Below are positions 16,975-25,653 of a stretch of 64,000 nucleotides of DNA, piece by piece. The notes under the pieces are model-generated. The model was not told the DNA's origin. It saw only the letters and a list, made by a program, of their open reading frames with translations, and did no database searches. Each line of letters begins with the position of its first letter. The stretch's first letter is position 1. The DNA comes from Bryobacteraceae bacterium (GTDB lineage: Bacteria > Acidobacteriota > Terriglobia > Bryobacterales > Bryobacteraceae), in NCBI GenBank assembly GCA_023384675.1, contig JAHDVK010000001.1, positions 88,394-152,393 on the forward strand, read 5' to 3'. Both the position numbers and the translations under genes were made by a program.

Positions 16975-18213
16975 TTATGCCGCCGGCAACTCGTAGGCTT
17001 TGCGGCGCGGCCGCCAGACATGCAGGTTCGCTTCCGCGTCGTTGATGAACTGCTCTTTCACGGGATCCCACTGCAGCCGCCGCCCCAAGTCCCGGCAGAT
17101 GTTGACAAGGCAGCACACGGTGGTCGACCGGTGGCCGACCTCGGCGTCGGCGTTGGTGCGCTTGCGGGTACGGACCGAGTCCAGGAAGTTCTGGATGTGC
17201 CAGGCGTTCTCGCCCGGACCTTCAATGGTGTCGGGCGGCGCGCCTTTGCGCACTTCGGGATCGCCAACCAGGAGGCCGCGCTTGATTTCGAGCGTGCCGT
17301 TCTCGCCGATGAAAATGGCGCCGAGGTCGGAGTGGTCCTCAGGCCGCTTCTTGCCGACGAGGCGAAGCAGCGTGCCGTCGGCGTAGCGCATCGTGACGCG
17401 GCCCTCCTGGCCGGGTTCTTCGGGCCAGATCTCGACGGGGCCGGTATCGTCCTTCCCCAGCGCGCAGTGAACCTGATCGAGCGAATGGGTGCCCCATCCG
17501 GTGACGCCCCAGCTCTGGCCGCCGCCGTCGTAATCGCGCCACCACGCCCAGCGTCTCTGGAGATCCTGGTGATACGGACGCAACTCCGTCTGGTTGCACC
17601 ACACGTCCCAGTCGAGGCCTTCGGGGATGGGCTGGGCGGGTTGCGGCTGCCAGATCTTGGGCGCTTCGAAATTGCAGACCACCACCGTATGGACGCGGCC
17701 CAGCAGGCCCTCGCGGATGCGCTGGCTGGCCCAGGCATTGATCGGGATCGACCGCTGCTGTGTGCCGACCTGCACCACGCGCTTCAGCTTTCGCGCCATA
17801 TCGCTCATGGCGCGGCCCTCGGCGATGGTGAGCGACATGGGCTTTTCGGCGTAGACGTCGACGCCCATCTTCAGGGCGTGCATGGCGACCCAGACACGCG
17901 CGTGAGTGGTGGTTTGGACAAAGACAGCGTCGGGCTTCTCGCGCTCGATCATGTTGCGGAAGTCCGCGTAGGTCTTGGCCTTTTCGAGGCTGGGCTTGAT
18001 CTGCCGCGCCTCGTCCATGCGGGTGACGGCGCAGTCGGAAAAGGCGACGAAATCGGCCTGGGGAAACTCCTCGTTCTTCAACAGCCACTTGGCGCGGCCG
18101 CCGAGGCCGACGACGGCGAGTTTCAGACGGTCATTGGCGCCGAAGACGCGGCGGGGCAGGATCAGGGGCGCGGCGGAGAAGAGAAAATGACGGCGTTGCA
18201 TGGTTGCGCTCAT
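16975..18213 (-). CDS. Tat-exported Gfo/Idh/MocA family oxidoreductase
   Basis: A 412-residue NAD(P)-dependent oxidoreductase of the Gfo/Idh/MocA family. A twin-arginine signal (MQRRHFLFSAAPLILP, residues 5-20) precedes the Rossmann loop VVGLGGRAK (34-42), and the EKP motif with the catalytic lysine is at 123-125. A tryptophan-rich segment (EGLDWDVWCNQTELRPYH, RRWAWWRDYDGGGQSWGVTGWGTH spread over about 195-245) and the C-terminal domain follow the layout of the exported DUF-type dehydrogenases of planctomycetes and acidobacteria. The ATG at 18213 has GGGAGGGG seven bases upstream; a longer frame to 18261 is less likely. Convergent with the TonB receptor. Substrate unknown, but its surroundings point to sugar derivatives. 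Confidence 0.92.
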   Translation of the reverse strand: MSATMQRRHFLFSAAPLILPRRVFGANDRLKLAVVGLGGRAKWLLKNEEFPQADFVAFSDCAVTRMDEARQIKPSLEKAKTYADFRNMIEREKPDAVFVQTTTHARVWVAMHALKMGVDVYAEKPMSLTIAEGRAMSDMARKLKRVVQVGTQQRSIPINAWASQRIREGLLGRVHTVVVCNFEAPKIWQPQPAQPIPEGLDWDVWCNQTELRPYHQDLQRRWAWWRDYDGGGQSWGVTGWGTHSLDQVHCALGKDDTGPVEIWPEEPGQEGRVTMRYADGTLLRLVGKKRPEDHSDLGAIFIGENGTLEIKRGLLVGDPEVRKGAPPDTIEGPGENAWHIQNFLDSVRTRKRTNADAEVGHRSTTVCCLVNICRDLGRRLQWDPVKEQFINDAEANLHVWRPRRKAYELPAA

Positions 18214-18288
18214 TGTATCCCCTCCCGAGGCAGAATGATGCGAACTTTTTGCTCCTGTCATCCGTAATCCGGTACAGGAGCGTGGATC

Positions 18289-18480
18289 ATGGCAGCCTTC
18301 TTCCTCTTCGTGATTCTGTGCGTGCTCTGCTGGCCGCTGGCCCTGCTGGCACTGATCCTTTATCCGCTGATCTGGCTGGTCCTTCTGCCATTCCGTCTGC
18401 TCGGAATCGTCGTGACAGGCGCGTTCGACCTGATCGCGGCGCTGTTTGCGCTGCCTGGCCGGCTTGTGCGCTCGTTGTAA
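18289..18480 (+). CDS. Small hydrophobic membrane protein
   Basis: A 63-residue protein that is almost entirely hydrophobic: two long segments (about residues 3-32 and 35-56) and a short basic end (GRLVRSL). An AGGAG lies ten bases before the ATG, which supports it as a real gene. It is divergent from the oxidoreductase gene and its stop codon directly abuts the stop of the convergent membrane protein gene. No family is recognised. Confidence 0.6.
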   Translation: MAAFFLFVILCVLCWPLALLALILYPLIWLVLLPFRLLGIVVTGAFDLIAALFALPGRLVRSL

Positions 18481-18864
18481 TCAGGCTGTGAAGCCGGACT
18501 GCTTGCTCGCGAATCCGGCTATTCCCGGAACGGCAAGATTCTCGCCGTTGTACGCCTTGTACATCAGGAAGAGCCAGCCAACGAATGAGCAGATGCCGAG
18601 AATCGGCCACATCATCGCCAGGAGCGCGCCAAGTCCTACGAACGCAAGCATCACACCGGAGATCCCCACAACCCAGAAAAGCACGATCACGGCAAGGTGC
18701 GTCAGGATGGATTGCCACGCGTGGAACTTCACGCGGGGGTTCTGGTTATAGGGCGTCAGGATCAGAAAGACCACGCCGGTGACGAGGCCCAGCAGATAGC
18801 ACAGCGCGCAAGCCATGTTCTCGGTCAGCCCCGAATCGGCGGGCGGTTGCGGATTGGTTCCCAT
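18481..18864 (-). CDS. DUF4870/Tic20-like small membrane protein
   Basis: A 127-residue integral membrane protein. After a short polar N terminus, MACALCYLLGLVTGVVF starts the first helix, followed by the hallmark region TPYNQNPRVKFHAWQS and two further helices (about 54-76 and 80-105), matching the DUF4870 / UPF0132-type family whose function is unknown. The ATG at 18864 has GGAGGACT as ribosome-binding site; the frame continues upstream to 19041 but without support. Convergent and abutting with the small membrane protein gene on the plus strand. Confidence 0.82.
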   Translation of the reverse strand: MGTNPQPPADSGLTENMACALCYLLGLVTGVVFLILTPYNQNPRVKFHAWQSILTHLAVIVLFWVVGISGVMLAFVGLGALLAMMWPILGICSFVGWLFLMYKAYNGENLAVPGIAGFASKQSGFTA

Positions 18865-18948
18865 TGAAAGTCCTCCAGTGGCCCGCGCGGCATCTGGTGC
18901 GGCGGGGCGTCTCCATAGTCTATTCCATTTGCTTAGAATGGTGGCCAG

Positions 18949-20307
18949 ATGATTCGACTGAGTGTGTTTCTGGCGCTTTTCTGCGCGCTGGCGCCGGCGC
19001 AGATCCTGAGGGTTTCGCCGGGCGGACGGCACTTGCAGCACTCCGACGGGCGGCCGTTCCTCTATCTCGGCGACACAGCGTGGGAGTTATTCCACCGGTT
19101 GAACCGCGAAGAGGCGGACCTGTATCTGCGCAACCGGGCGGCGAAAGGCTTCACCGTGATTCAGGCCGTTGCTCTGGCCGAGCGCGACGGACTCACCGTT
19201 CCGAATCCCTACGGGCATCTGCCGCTCGTGGACCGCGATCCGGCGCGGCCCGTGGAGGGCTACTTCGAGCACGTGGACTACATTGTGAATCGCGCCGCGG
19301 AATTGGGGCTCACTGTGGGCATGCTGCCCACATGGGGTTCGTACTGGACAACCGGGAACAAGAACGCGGTATTCACCGCTGAGAATGCGCGGTTCTTCGG
19401 CCGATTCCTGGGTGCGCGGTACAAGGAGAAGCCCATCATCTGGATTCTGGGCGGCGATCAGAACATCCGCACGCCCGCCGAGCGCGCGATCATCGATGCG
19501 ATGGCCGAAGGGCTGGCCGAGGGCGATGGGGGGCGTCATCTGAAGACCTTTCATCCGCGCGGGCCGGGCATGTCGTCACTGCAATTACGCGACGCGAAGT
19601 GGCTCGACTTCCATATGTCCCAAACCTCGCATGGCGCCCGCGATCACGACACGGGCCTTTACATCGAGCACGACCGCGCGCTGAACCCACCCAAGCCCAC
19701 ACTGGACGGCGAACCGCGTTACGAGATGATTCCAGTGGGTTTCTACTTCGCCAACTACAGCCGATTGGAGCGCATGGACGACTTCGACGCGCGCACCGCG
19801 GCCTACTGGGCGATGCTCGCCGGGGCGGCGGGGCACACCTACGGGCATAATTCGGTGTGGCAGATGTGGAAACCGGGGCTGCCTTCGGCAATCAACGCCG
19901 ATATTCCGTGGATGCAAGCGATTGACCATCCGGGAGCGTTTCAGATGGGGCACTTGCGAAGGCTCCTCGAATCGCGGCCCTGGCAGACGCTGATTCCGGA
20001 CCAGTCGATTATCCGCAGCGGCCCGGCGACGGGTCCGGCAACAGTCCGCGCGGCCCGCGCCGCGGACGGGAGGTTCGCGTTCATTTATACGCCGCGCGGG
20101 GAGCAGTTCACGCTGGATAGGGGCATCATCAAGGCTGAACGTGTGAAGGAGATCTGGTGGGACCCGCGCTATGGCGTGGCGCATCACATCCACACAGGTG
20201 ACAACCAGGCCTTTCAAACCTATACACCGCCGACTTCGGGCAGGGGCCAGGACTGGCTGCTGATCCTCGAGGATGAGGCGGCGAAGTTTCCGCTGCCGGT
20301 GCCATGA
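18949..20307 (+). CDS. Apiosidase-like (DUF4038) exported glycoside hydrolase
   Basis: A 452-residue secreted protein: a Sec signal at residues 1-17 (ending APAQ), then a TIM-barrel DUF4038 domain (about 22-330) and a short C-terminal beta-domain (about 355-450) of the type called putative collagen-binding domain. Typical features are the start DGRPFLYLGDTAWELFHRL, the strand VIQAVALAERDG, PIIWILGGDQN and HMSQTSHGARDHD. GH140 apiosidases, which cut apiose from rhamnogalacturonan II, belong to this fold, with two catalytic aspartates; Asp residues at suitable places are present but cannot be assigned by eye. It probably acts on plant polysaccharide in the periplasm. No near operon partner upstream; a DUF2490 gene follows by 63 bases. 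Confidence 0.88.
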   Translation: MIRLSVFLALFCALAPAQILRVSPGGRHLQHSDGRPFLYLGDTAWELFHRLNREEADLYLRNRAAKGFTVIQAVALAERDGLTVPNPYGHLPLVDRDPARPVEGYFEHVDYIVNRAAELGLTVGMLPTWGSYWTTGNKNAVFTAENARFFGRFLGARYKEKPIIWILGGDQNIRTPAERAIIDAMAEGLAEGDGGRHLKTFHPRGPGMSSLQLRDAKWLDFHMSQTSHGARDHDTGLYIEHDRALNPPKPTLDGEPRYEMIPVGFYFANYSRLERMDDFDARTAAYWAMLAGAAGHTYGHNSVWQMWKPGLPSAINADIPWMQAIDHPGAFQMGHLRRLLESRPWQTLIPDQSIIRSGPATGPATVRAARAADGRFAFIYTPRGEQFTLDRGIIKAERVKEIWWDPRYGVAHHIHTGDNQAFQTYTPPTSGRGQDWLLILEDEAAKFPLPVP

Positions 20308-20355
20308 ACCCTGGCGCGCTCTTGCCGCCGGCTGGGGCGCTGCTGTGCTGTAATT

Positions 20356-20370
20356 GAATTGTCACAATTC
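20356..20370. promoter_or_regulatory. Perfect 15-base palindrome abutting a start codon
   Basis: GAATTGT C ACAATTC ends exactly one base before the ATG at 20371. It occupies the place of the ribosome-binding site, and no Shine-Dalgarno sequence is visible. It could be a repressor operator or an RNA hairpin that hides the start codon. Confidence 0.45.
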
Positions 20371-21030
20371 ATGCGCGGCCTTTTCTGTCTGCTTCTGCCA
20401 GTGCTGGCGTTCGCCAATCCCCCGTTAACCGATGATGCCGAGTCGCTTCACATCGTCAATCTGAACCTGGACTTTAAGCCGGGCTGGACGCTGCAACTGC
20501 ACTCCCGCGTGCGGACGTTCGAGAACATGAGTTCGTTCAACCAGTTCCGGGCAGGTCCGATTCTGATGGTGCAGCTCAAGCCGAAACTGTTGGGTCTGGC
20601 GGGGTATTACTTCATTGACCAGAACCGGCGCGTCGTCTACCAGGATTTTCATGTGCATCGGGTGTGGATGGGCGCGCAGGTGCGCGCCGTGTCGCGGCCG
20701 ATGTGGACCATGGACGCGCGGTCTATCACCGAGCGGTTCATTTCAAGCGAATTTGCCGACTACTTCCGATTCCGAAACCGGCTGATGGTGAACGGAAATG
20801 GGAATGGGAACGGAAAGAAGTGGCTGCCCTTTATCAGCGCCGAAGTGTTGCGGCAGCAGACCATCTGGTACGGGCGCTTCACGGTTGGAATGCAATACCG
20901 TCCCCGTCGCGGGGTGCTAACCAGCCTGGGCTATGAGTACCGTCCTTCGCCCATCGGTTCACCGTCGCACATCCTGGCGACCATGATTCAGTTCGAACGG
21001 CTGCGGCGAATTCCGCCGCATATCGATTAA
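20371..21030 (+). CDS. DUF2490 outer-membrane-type protein
   Basis: A 219-residue exported protein with signal peptide MRGLFCLLLPVLAFA (1-15) and repeated amphipathic beta-strands. NLNLDFKPGWTLQLHSRVR, FNQFRAGPILMVQLKP, ITERFISSEFADYFRFRNR and LGYEYRPSP match DUF2490, a barrel-like family of unknown role whose members often carry the RFRYR-type strand. A loop near residue 145 is a simple Asn-Gly repeat (NGNGNGNG) coded by a short GGGAAT/GGAAAC DNA repeat. The ATG at 20371 is preferred over the in-frame TTG at 20359, which lies inside a perfect palindrome. It may share a transcript with the apiosidase-like gene. Confidence 0.72.
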   Translation: MRGLFCLLLPVLAFANPPLTDDAESLHIVNLNLDFKPGWTLQLHSRVRTFENMSSFNQFRAGPILMVQLKPKLLGLAGYYFIDQNRRVVYQDFHVHRVWMGAQVRAVSRPMWTMDARSITERFISSEFADYFRFRNRLMVNGNGNGNGKKWLPFISAEVLRQQTIWYGRFTVGMQYRPRRGVLTSLGYEYRPSPIGSPSHILATMIQFERLRRIPPHID

Positions 21031-21040
21031 CCCTGAGCGC

Positions 21041-21856
21041 CTACTCGTCGTACTTCCCAATGCGGCGCACCCAGATATTGCGGAAGCTGGTGGGTTCGTT
21101 GTGGTTCTGGAGCATGATGGGCGCTTCGGGGCCGTGGGGCTCGAACGCCTTGTGGATGCGGTGGGCCATCTGGCCGATGAAGGCTTGCGCGTGGTGCACA
21201 AGCACGCCGTTATGGACCACGGTCACCACCGGCGGGCTCACCAGCTTGCCATCCTCGAACTTCGGCGCCTTGAAGAAGATGTCGTAGCTGTTCCACTCGT
21301 TCGCGGGGCTGGTGGCGTTCTTGAGCGGCGGGAACTGCCCGTAGATGGAAGCCGCCTGGCCGTCGGCGTAGGTCTCGTTGTCGTAGCTTTCCAGCACCTG
21401 AATCTCATAACGGCCCATCAGAATCACGCCGGAATTACCGCGATTCTGACCGCATTTCACCAGGCCGGGTTTCCATTCGAGGTGAAGCTGAAGGTCGCCG
21501 AACTGGTCCTTCGTCACCAGGTCGCCGCGGCCGGCGACCGTCATGATGCCGCCCTCCACCTTCCACTGCGGATCGAGCTGCTGGCCGCGCCGGTAGGAGT
21601 TCCACTTGTCCAGATTCTTGCCGTCGAACAGCACGATGGCGTCCGAAGGCGGCGGCGTGGCCACCACGCTGCCCGTGACGCGCGCGGGCCGCGGCCGGTC
21701 AATGTCATGCACCTTCCAGGACTGCCCCGGCAGTTGCGGCGTGTCGCGGTAGCCGGGCGGGTCCGGGCACGGCACCGGCTTGGGCGCGGGCGCCTGCGCG
21801 CAGGCGGCCAGCGCGGCCACCGCGAATAGGAAAGCGAGGGAGGCGGTTTGTTTCAT
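21041..21856 (-). CDS. DUF1080 lipoprotein (3-keto-disaccharide hydrolase family)
   Basis: A 271-residue exported protein. The N terminus is a lipoprotein signal with lipobox LAAC (Cys19), so it is likely membrane anchored. The remainder is a concanavalin-like DUF1080 jelly roll: IVLFDGKNLDKWNSY (about 73-87), GDLVTKDQFGDLQLHLEWK, NRGNSGVILMGRYEIQVLES and the end FRNIWVRRIG are all family hallmarks. Characterised members cleave 3-keto-glycosides made by Gfo/Idh/MocA oxidoreductases. The upstream gene, 16 bases away, is exactly such an enzyme, which supports a two-step oxidise-then-cleave role. The true substrate is not visible. Confidence 0.9.
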   Translation of the reverse strand: MKQTASLAFLFAVAALAACAQAPAPKPVPCPDPPGYRDTPQLPGQSWKVHDIDRPRPARVTGSVVATPPPSDAIVLFDGKNLDKWNSYRRGQQLDPQWKVEGGIMTVAGRGDLVTKDQFGDLQLHLEWKPGLVKCGQNRGNSGVILMGRYEIQVLESYDNETYADGQAASIYGQFPPLKNATSPANEWNSYDIFFKAPKFEDGKLVSPPVVTVVHNGVLVHHAQAFIGQMAHRIHKAFEPHGPEAPIMLQNHNEPTSFRNIWVRRIGKYDE

Positions 21857-21872
21857 GACGATAATTTCTAAT

Positions 21873-23075
21873 TTACCAGCGCAGCTTGAGGTCGGCGGTC
21901 CAGCGCTCGCCGGAGGCCATCATCTCGTCCCACGTCACAGTGCCGTGTTTGTAAGCGGCCATGCGGCCGAGAATGGCGGTGAGGTTCGACTCCACGGCGG
22001 TTTCGGCGTTGTTGACGGGCTTGTTTTCGCGGATCGCCGCGATGAAAGCCTTCACGTTGTTGATGGCGCCTTCGCGGAAGGTGGGGTCCTTCTCGGCGCC
22101 CATCCAGGCGTTGGGGCCTGCGATTCGGACGAGGCCGCCGTAATGGGTGTCGGCCATCCCGTTGAGGCCGAACACGCGCACGCACAGGTCGCCGAAGGCA
22201 TTCGTCAACTGATGGGACGAGAAGTCGGCGTGGACGTTATTGGGATAGTCGTAGTGGACGAGGAAATGGTCCCAGGCGTCGGAGCCTTCGTAGCCGGTGC
22301 CGGTCCAATCGGTGCGCCCGCCGGTGCCGGTGGCCTTGGTGGGGTGGCCGCGCAGGAACCAATTGGCGACGTCGATCACATGGATGTTCTGCTCGACGAT
22401 GATGTCGCCGCCCAGCACTTTGTCCATGTAGAAATTCATGATGCGGCGCTGTCCGGGGTCCATGCCGGGCGTGCCCTTATCCTTCGAGGGACGGCCGGCA
22501 TAGTAATAGACCTGCGCGAAGACGGGCGCGCCGAGGTCGCCGCGATGAATCCGCTGCGCCGTTTCCTGGTACACCGGCTGCGCGCGGGTTTGAAAATCCA
22601 CCAGGTAGCTGAGGTTCTTTGCACGCGCGGCGGCGGCTGATTTCAGCACGTCGTTGCAGCCCCACACATCCACCGCGGCGGGCTTCGCCATGAAGACGTG
22701 CTTGCCGGCGTTGACGGCGGCCCACGCTTGCTCGGGGTGGAAGTAGGTCGGGGTTTCGATGATGACCGCATCCAGCCTGGAGTTGGCCAGCTCGCGGAAG
22801 GCCTCCGGCCCGTGATAGGCGCGCGAGTCGCCGACGTTGAACTTTTCGCGCGTCTTGTCCAGGTTCGCCTTGATGACGTCGGCGAGGGCGACAATGCGCG
22901 CACCGGTGAACTCGGGGAAGAATGGGCCGATCCAATTGCCGCGCCCGCCGCAGCCGACTATCCCGATTTCGACGGTGGAATTGGCCTGGCTGCCGAATGC
23001 GGTCTCCGGCTTCACCAGCAGCAGTCCGCCCGCGCCCGCGGCGCGCAGAAAATCGCGGCGATCTTTTTCAGCCAT
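21873..23075 (-). CDS. Tat-exported Gfo/Idh/MocA oxidoreductase paired with DUF1080
   Basis: A 400-residue enzyme with a twin-arginine signal (DRRDFLRAAGAGGLLLV, residues 5-21), the dinucleotide loop IVGCGGRGNW (39-48) and the C-terminal GFO_IDH_MocA domain. The usual EKP motif reads AKP (130-132): the lysine is kept while the glutamate is replaced by alanine, a variation seen within the family. It is co-transcribed with the DUF1080 lipoprotein 16 bases downstream, so the two probably handle the same glycoside: C3 oxidation by this enzyme, then cleavage. No plain ribosome-binding site is seen other than a CCTGCAGGGAGG-type stretch just before the start. Confidence 0.93.
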   Translation of the reverse strand: MAEKDRRDFLRAAGAGGLLLVKPETAFGSQANSTVEIGIVGCGGRGNWIGPFFPEFTGARIVALADVIKANLDKTREKFNVGDSRAYHGPEAFRELANSRLDAVIIETPTYFHPEQAWAAVNAGKHVFMAKPAAVDVWGCNDVLKSAAAARAKNLSYLVDFQTRAQPVYQETAQRIHRGDLGAPVFAQVYYYAGRPSKDKGTPGMDPGQRRIMNFYMDKVLGGDIIVEQNIHVIDVANWFLRGHPTKATGTGGRTDWTGTGYEGSDAWDHFLVHYDYPNNVHADFSSHQLTNAFGDLCVRVFGLNGMADTHYGGLVRIAGPNAWMGAEKDPTFREGAINNVKAFIAAIRENKPVNNAETAVESNLTAILGRMAAYKHGTVTWDEMMASGERWTADLKLRW

Positions 23076-23114
23076 GAATGCCTCCCTGCAGGGAGGACTT
23101 TATCACAACAACGG

Positions 23115-24428
23115 TCAGCCGGGCAGCAGCTTCGTGATGTCGTTATAGATGACGAAAACGACGATCATCATCAGGAACACAAAGCCGAGCTTGAAGATGT
23201 TTTCCTTCAGTTGCAGGCTGAGGTCGCGGCGGATGAAGATCTCGATCAGCAGCAGCAGAATCACGCCGCCATCGAGAATGGGGATCGGCAGCAGATTGAA
23301 GATCGCCAGGTTCAGGCTGACCGTGGCCATCAGGCCTATGAACGTGTAGGCGCCCTCGCGCGCGGCCTGGCCCGAGAGTTGCGCGATGCCGATCGGCCCT
23401 TCCAGCGATTTGGCCGAGCTGCGCCGCTCAATGATCGACTGCAGGAAACGGAAGATCAACGTCGCGCCCTTCAGATTCTGGTTGACGGACTCGCGCACCG
23501 CCTCGCCTAGGCCAAGCTGCGTGTAGATCACGCGCGGCGCCAGCTTGATGCCGATCAGCCAGCGCTTTTCGCCGTTCGCTTCCTCGCTCTGGGCGGGATT
23601 GATGGACACGGACCGCTCCTCGCCGTCGCGGCGGTACACCACGTCGACGGGGCTGCCCTCAGACGCGGCCAGCGCTTCGTGGATCGTGTAGACGGTGCGG
23701 ATCGGCTCGCCGTTGATCGAGATCAGCACGTCGCCCGTCTTGAGGCCCTTCTTTTCGGCGTCCATGCCCGGCAGCAGGCCGCCGACTTCGATGTCGGTCT
23801 GCTCGGCCCAGCCCGCGGAGCCAACCCCCGTGCGCTCGTCGAGCACAGGCGTGACGACAAGGCGTACCTCCTCGCCATTGCGCTTCACCAGCATCGGCAT
23901 GGGCTTGCCCGCGCTCACCACCTCGCGCAGCATGATGTCTTCCCACGCAGGCCCCTGCTGATTTTCGACCTGGATGATGACATCGCCCAACCGCGCGCCG
24001 GCCTTCGCGGCGGGGCCATCCGGTTTGATGTAGCCCACCGTGGCGGGCGCGCCCGCGTTGGCGAGCTGTGGATACCGCACCATGAAGAGCCCGGCGAGCA
24101 GCGCCACCGCGAGCACAATGTTCATGGCGGGTCCGGCGAAGACGACAATCAACCTCTGCCATCGGGGTTTGGCTTGAAAGCCGCGGGGATCCTGTTCATC
24201 GCCCGGTTGTTCGCCGGCCATGCGGACATAGCCGCCAAAGGGGATGAGCGAGATGCGGAAGTCGGTTTCACCGCGGCGGAAGCCGAAGATGCGGGGGCCG
24301 AAGCCGATGCTGAAGGCGTCCACGCGGACGTCGAACCAGCGCGCCGCCCAGTAGTGGCCGAGCTCGTGGATCACGATCATGATCCCGATTAAAACCAGCA
24401 GCCACCAGAGATTCTCGAAAAATGCCAT
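23115..24428 (-). CDS. rseP: RIP metalloprotease RseP (site-2 protease)
   Basis: A 437-residue inner-membrane zinc protease that cleaves anti-sigma factors and remnant signal peptides within the membrane. The zinc motif HELGH is at 21-25 in the first membrane segment, followed by the GFGPRIFGF / IPFGGYVRMAG membrane-reentrant region. Two PDZ domains are centred near 130-200 and 210-285. The third catalytic element NLLPIPILDGG is at 378-388, so all metal ligands are present. The ATG at 24428 (AGGATAAGAG upstream) is preferred over a longer frame to 24494 that would overlap dxr. dxr lies directly upstream, with seven bases between them, a gene order conserved across bacteria. Confidence 0.97.
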   Translation of the reverse strand: MAFFENLWWLLVLIGIMIVIHELGHYWAARWFDVRVDAFSIGFGPRIFGFRRGETDFRISLIPFGGYVRMAGEQPGDEQDPRGFQAKPRWQRLIVVFAGPAMNIVLAVALLAGLFMVRYPQLANAGAPATVGYIKPDGPAAKAGARLGDVIIQVENQQGPAWEDIMLREVVSAGKPMPMLVKRNGEEVRLVVTPVLDERTGVGSAGWAEQTDIEVGGLLPGMDAEKKGLKTGDVLISINGEPIRTVYTIHEALAASEGSPVDVVYRRDGEERSVSINPAQSEEANGEKRWLIGIKLAPRVIYTQLGLGEAVRESVNQNLKGATLIFRFLQSIIERRSSAKSLEGPIGIAQLSGQAAREGAYTFIGLMATVSLNLAIFNLLPIPILDGGVILLLLIEIFIRRDLSLQLKENIFKLGFVFLMMIVVFVIYNDITKLLPG

Positions 24429-24435
24429 CGTTCTC

Positions 24436-25653
24436 TTATCCTTCCCGGGCTGTACGCACAGGGACGGCCACCGGAGCGGCGGCGCGTTCCTCAATCATAT
24501 CGCTTGCGATGCGGCGGGCTTCGCGGTCCAGTTCCAGTACGTCGTCAATCGATGCGGCCGCGCGCGCGCCGGCGCGGGCCAGCGTCTCTTCCACCACTTC
24601 GGCGATGCCGGTGAACGGCAGCCGCCCGGCGAGAAAGGCCTCGACGGCAATCTCGTCCGCCGCGTTCAGCACGCAGGCCGCCGAACCGCCGGTGCGCTGG
24701 GCTTCGTAGGCCAGCCGCAGCAGAGGGAACTTCTCGAGGTCGGGCGGGGCGAAGTCCCAGGTGCGGGCCTCGCGCCAGTCCAGTCGCGGGACCGGCGCCT
24801 CCAGCCGTTCCGGCCACGTCAGCGCGTATTGAATGGGCATCCGCATATCCGTCGCGCACACCTGCGCAATCACGCTGCCGTCGTTGTATTCCACCATGGC
24901 GTGCACTGTGGACTGCGGATGGATCACCACCTCCACTTCGTCCGGCGGAAAACCGAACAACCAGCAGGCTTCGATCACCTCGAAACCTTTGTTCATCAGC
25001 GTGGCGGAATCGATGGTGATGCGGGGGCCCATCTTCCAAGTTGGATGATTCAGGGCCTGCGCCGGTGACATATCCTTCAACTGTTCGCGCGGGGTATTGC
25101 GGAAGGGGCCGCCGGAAGCGGTCAAAATCAATTTGGTGACTTCGCCGCGGCGGCCGGCGCGCAGGCATTGGTGCGCGCCGTTGTGTTCGCTGTCCACGGG
25201 AATGAGTTCGGCGCCGTGCCCGGCAACCGCCCGCATCACCAGGTCCCCGGCCGCCACCAGGGTTTCCTTGTTGGCGAGACCGATGCGCTTGCCCGCGCAT
25301 GCGGCCGCGTACGTGGCTTCGAGTCCCGCCACGCCGACAATGGCGGAAATCAGACAATCGGCTTCCGGAGCAACAGCGGCGGCGCGGTAAGCGGCCGCGC
25401 CGGCGGCTAATTCGGGATGGTCGCGGCGGGCCAGGCCCAGCGCCTCGAGCGCGGCCTGAAGCCGCGGCAGATGCGCCGCATCGGCTGTCACGGCGACTTC
25501 AGGGCGAAATTCTGCGATCTGGCGCGCAAGTTCGTCGATGTTCCGGCCCGCGATCAGGGCATGGACGCCAAAACGGTCCCGGCGCTGCCGCACGACATCC
25601 AGGGTGCTTTGGCCGATGCTACCCGTGGAACCGAGGATCGTCAGTCGCTGCAT
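24436..25653 (-). CDS. dxr: 1-deoxy-D-xylulose 5-phosphate reductoisomerase
   Basis: A 405-residue cytoplasmic enzyme of the MEP isoprenoid pathway that converts DXP to MEP with NADPH and a divalent metal. The nucleotide loop ILGSTGSIGQSTL opens the protein (6-18). The metal and substrate segment VDSEHNGAHQC (about 150), the flexible-loop region HPTWKMGPRITIDSATLMNKG and the metal-binding EV-IEACWLF helix are all present. Length is normal. It is followed by rseP after seven bases; the usual upstream neighbours cdsA and uppS are missing here, and a 254-base region with unusual inverted repeats precedes the gene. Confidence 0.97.
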   Translation of the reverse strand: MQRLTILGSTGSIGQSTLDVVRQRRDRFGVHALIAGRNIDELARQIAEFRPEVAVTADAAHLPRLQAALEALGLARRDHPELAAGAAAYRAAAVAPEADCLISAIVGVAGLEATYAAACAGKRIGLANKETLVAAGDLVMRAVAGHGAELIPVDSEHNGAHQCLRAGRRGEVTKLILTASGGPFRNTPREQLKDMSPAQALNHPTWKMGPRITIDSATLMNKGFEVIEACWLFGFPPDEVEVVIHPQSTVHAMVEYNDGSVIAQVCATDMRMPIQYALTWPERLEAPVPRLDWREARTWDFAPPDLEKFPLLRLAYEAQRTGGSAACVLNAADEIAVEAFLAGRLPFTGIAEVVEETLARAGARAAASIDDVLELDREARRIASDMIEERAAAPVAVPVRTAREG

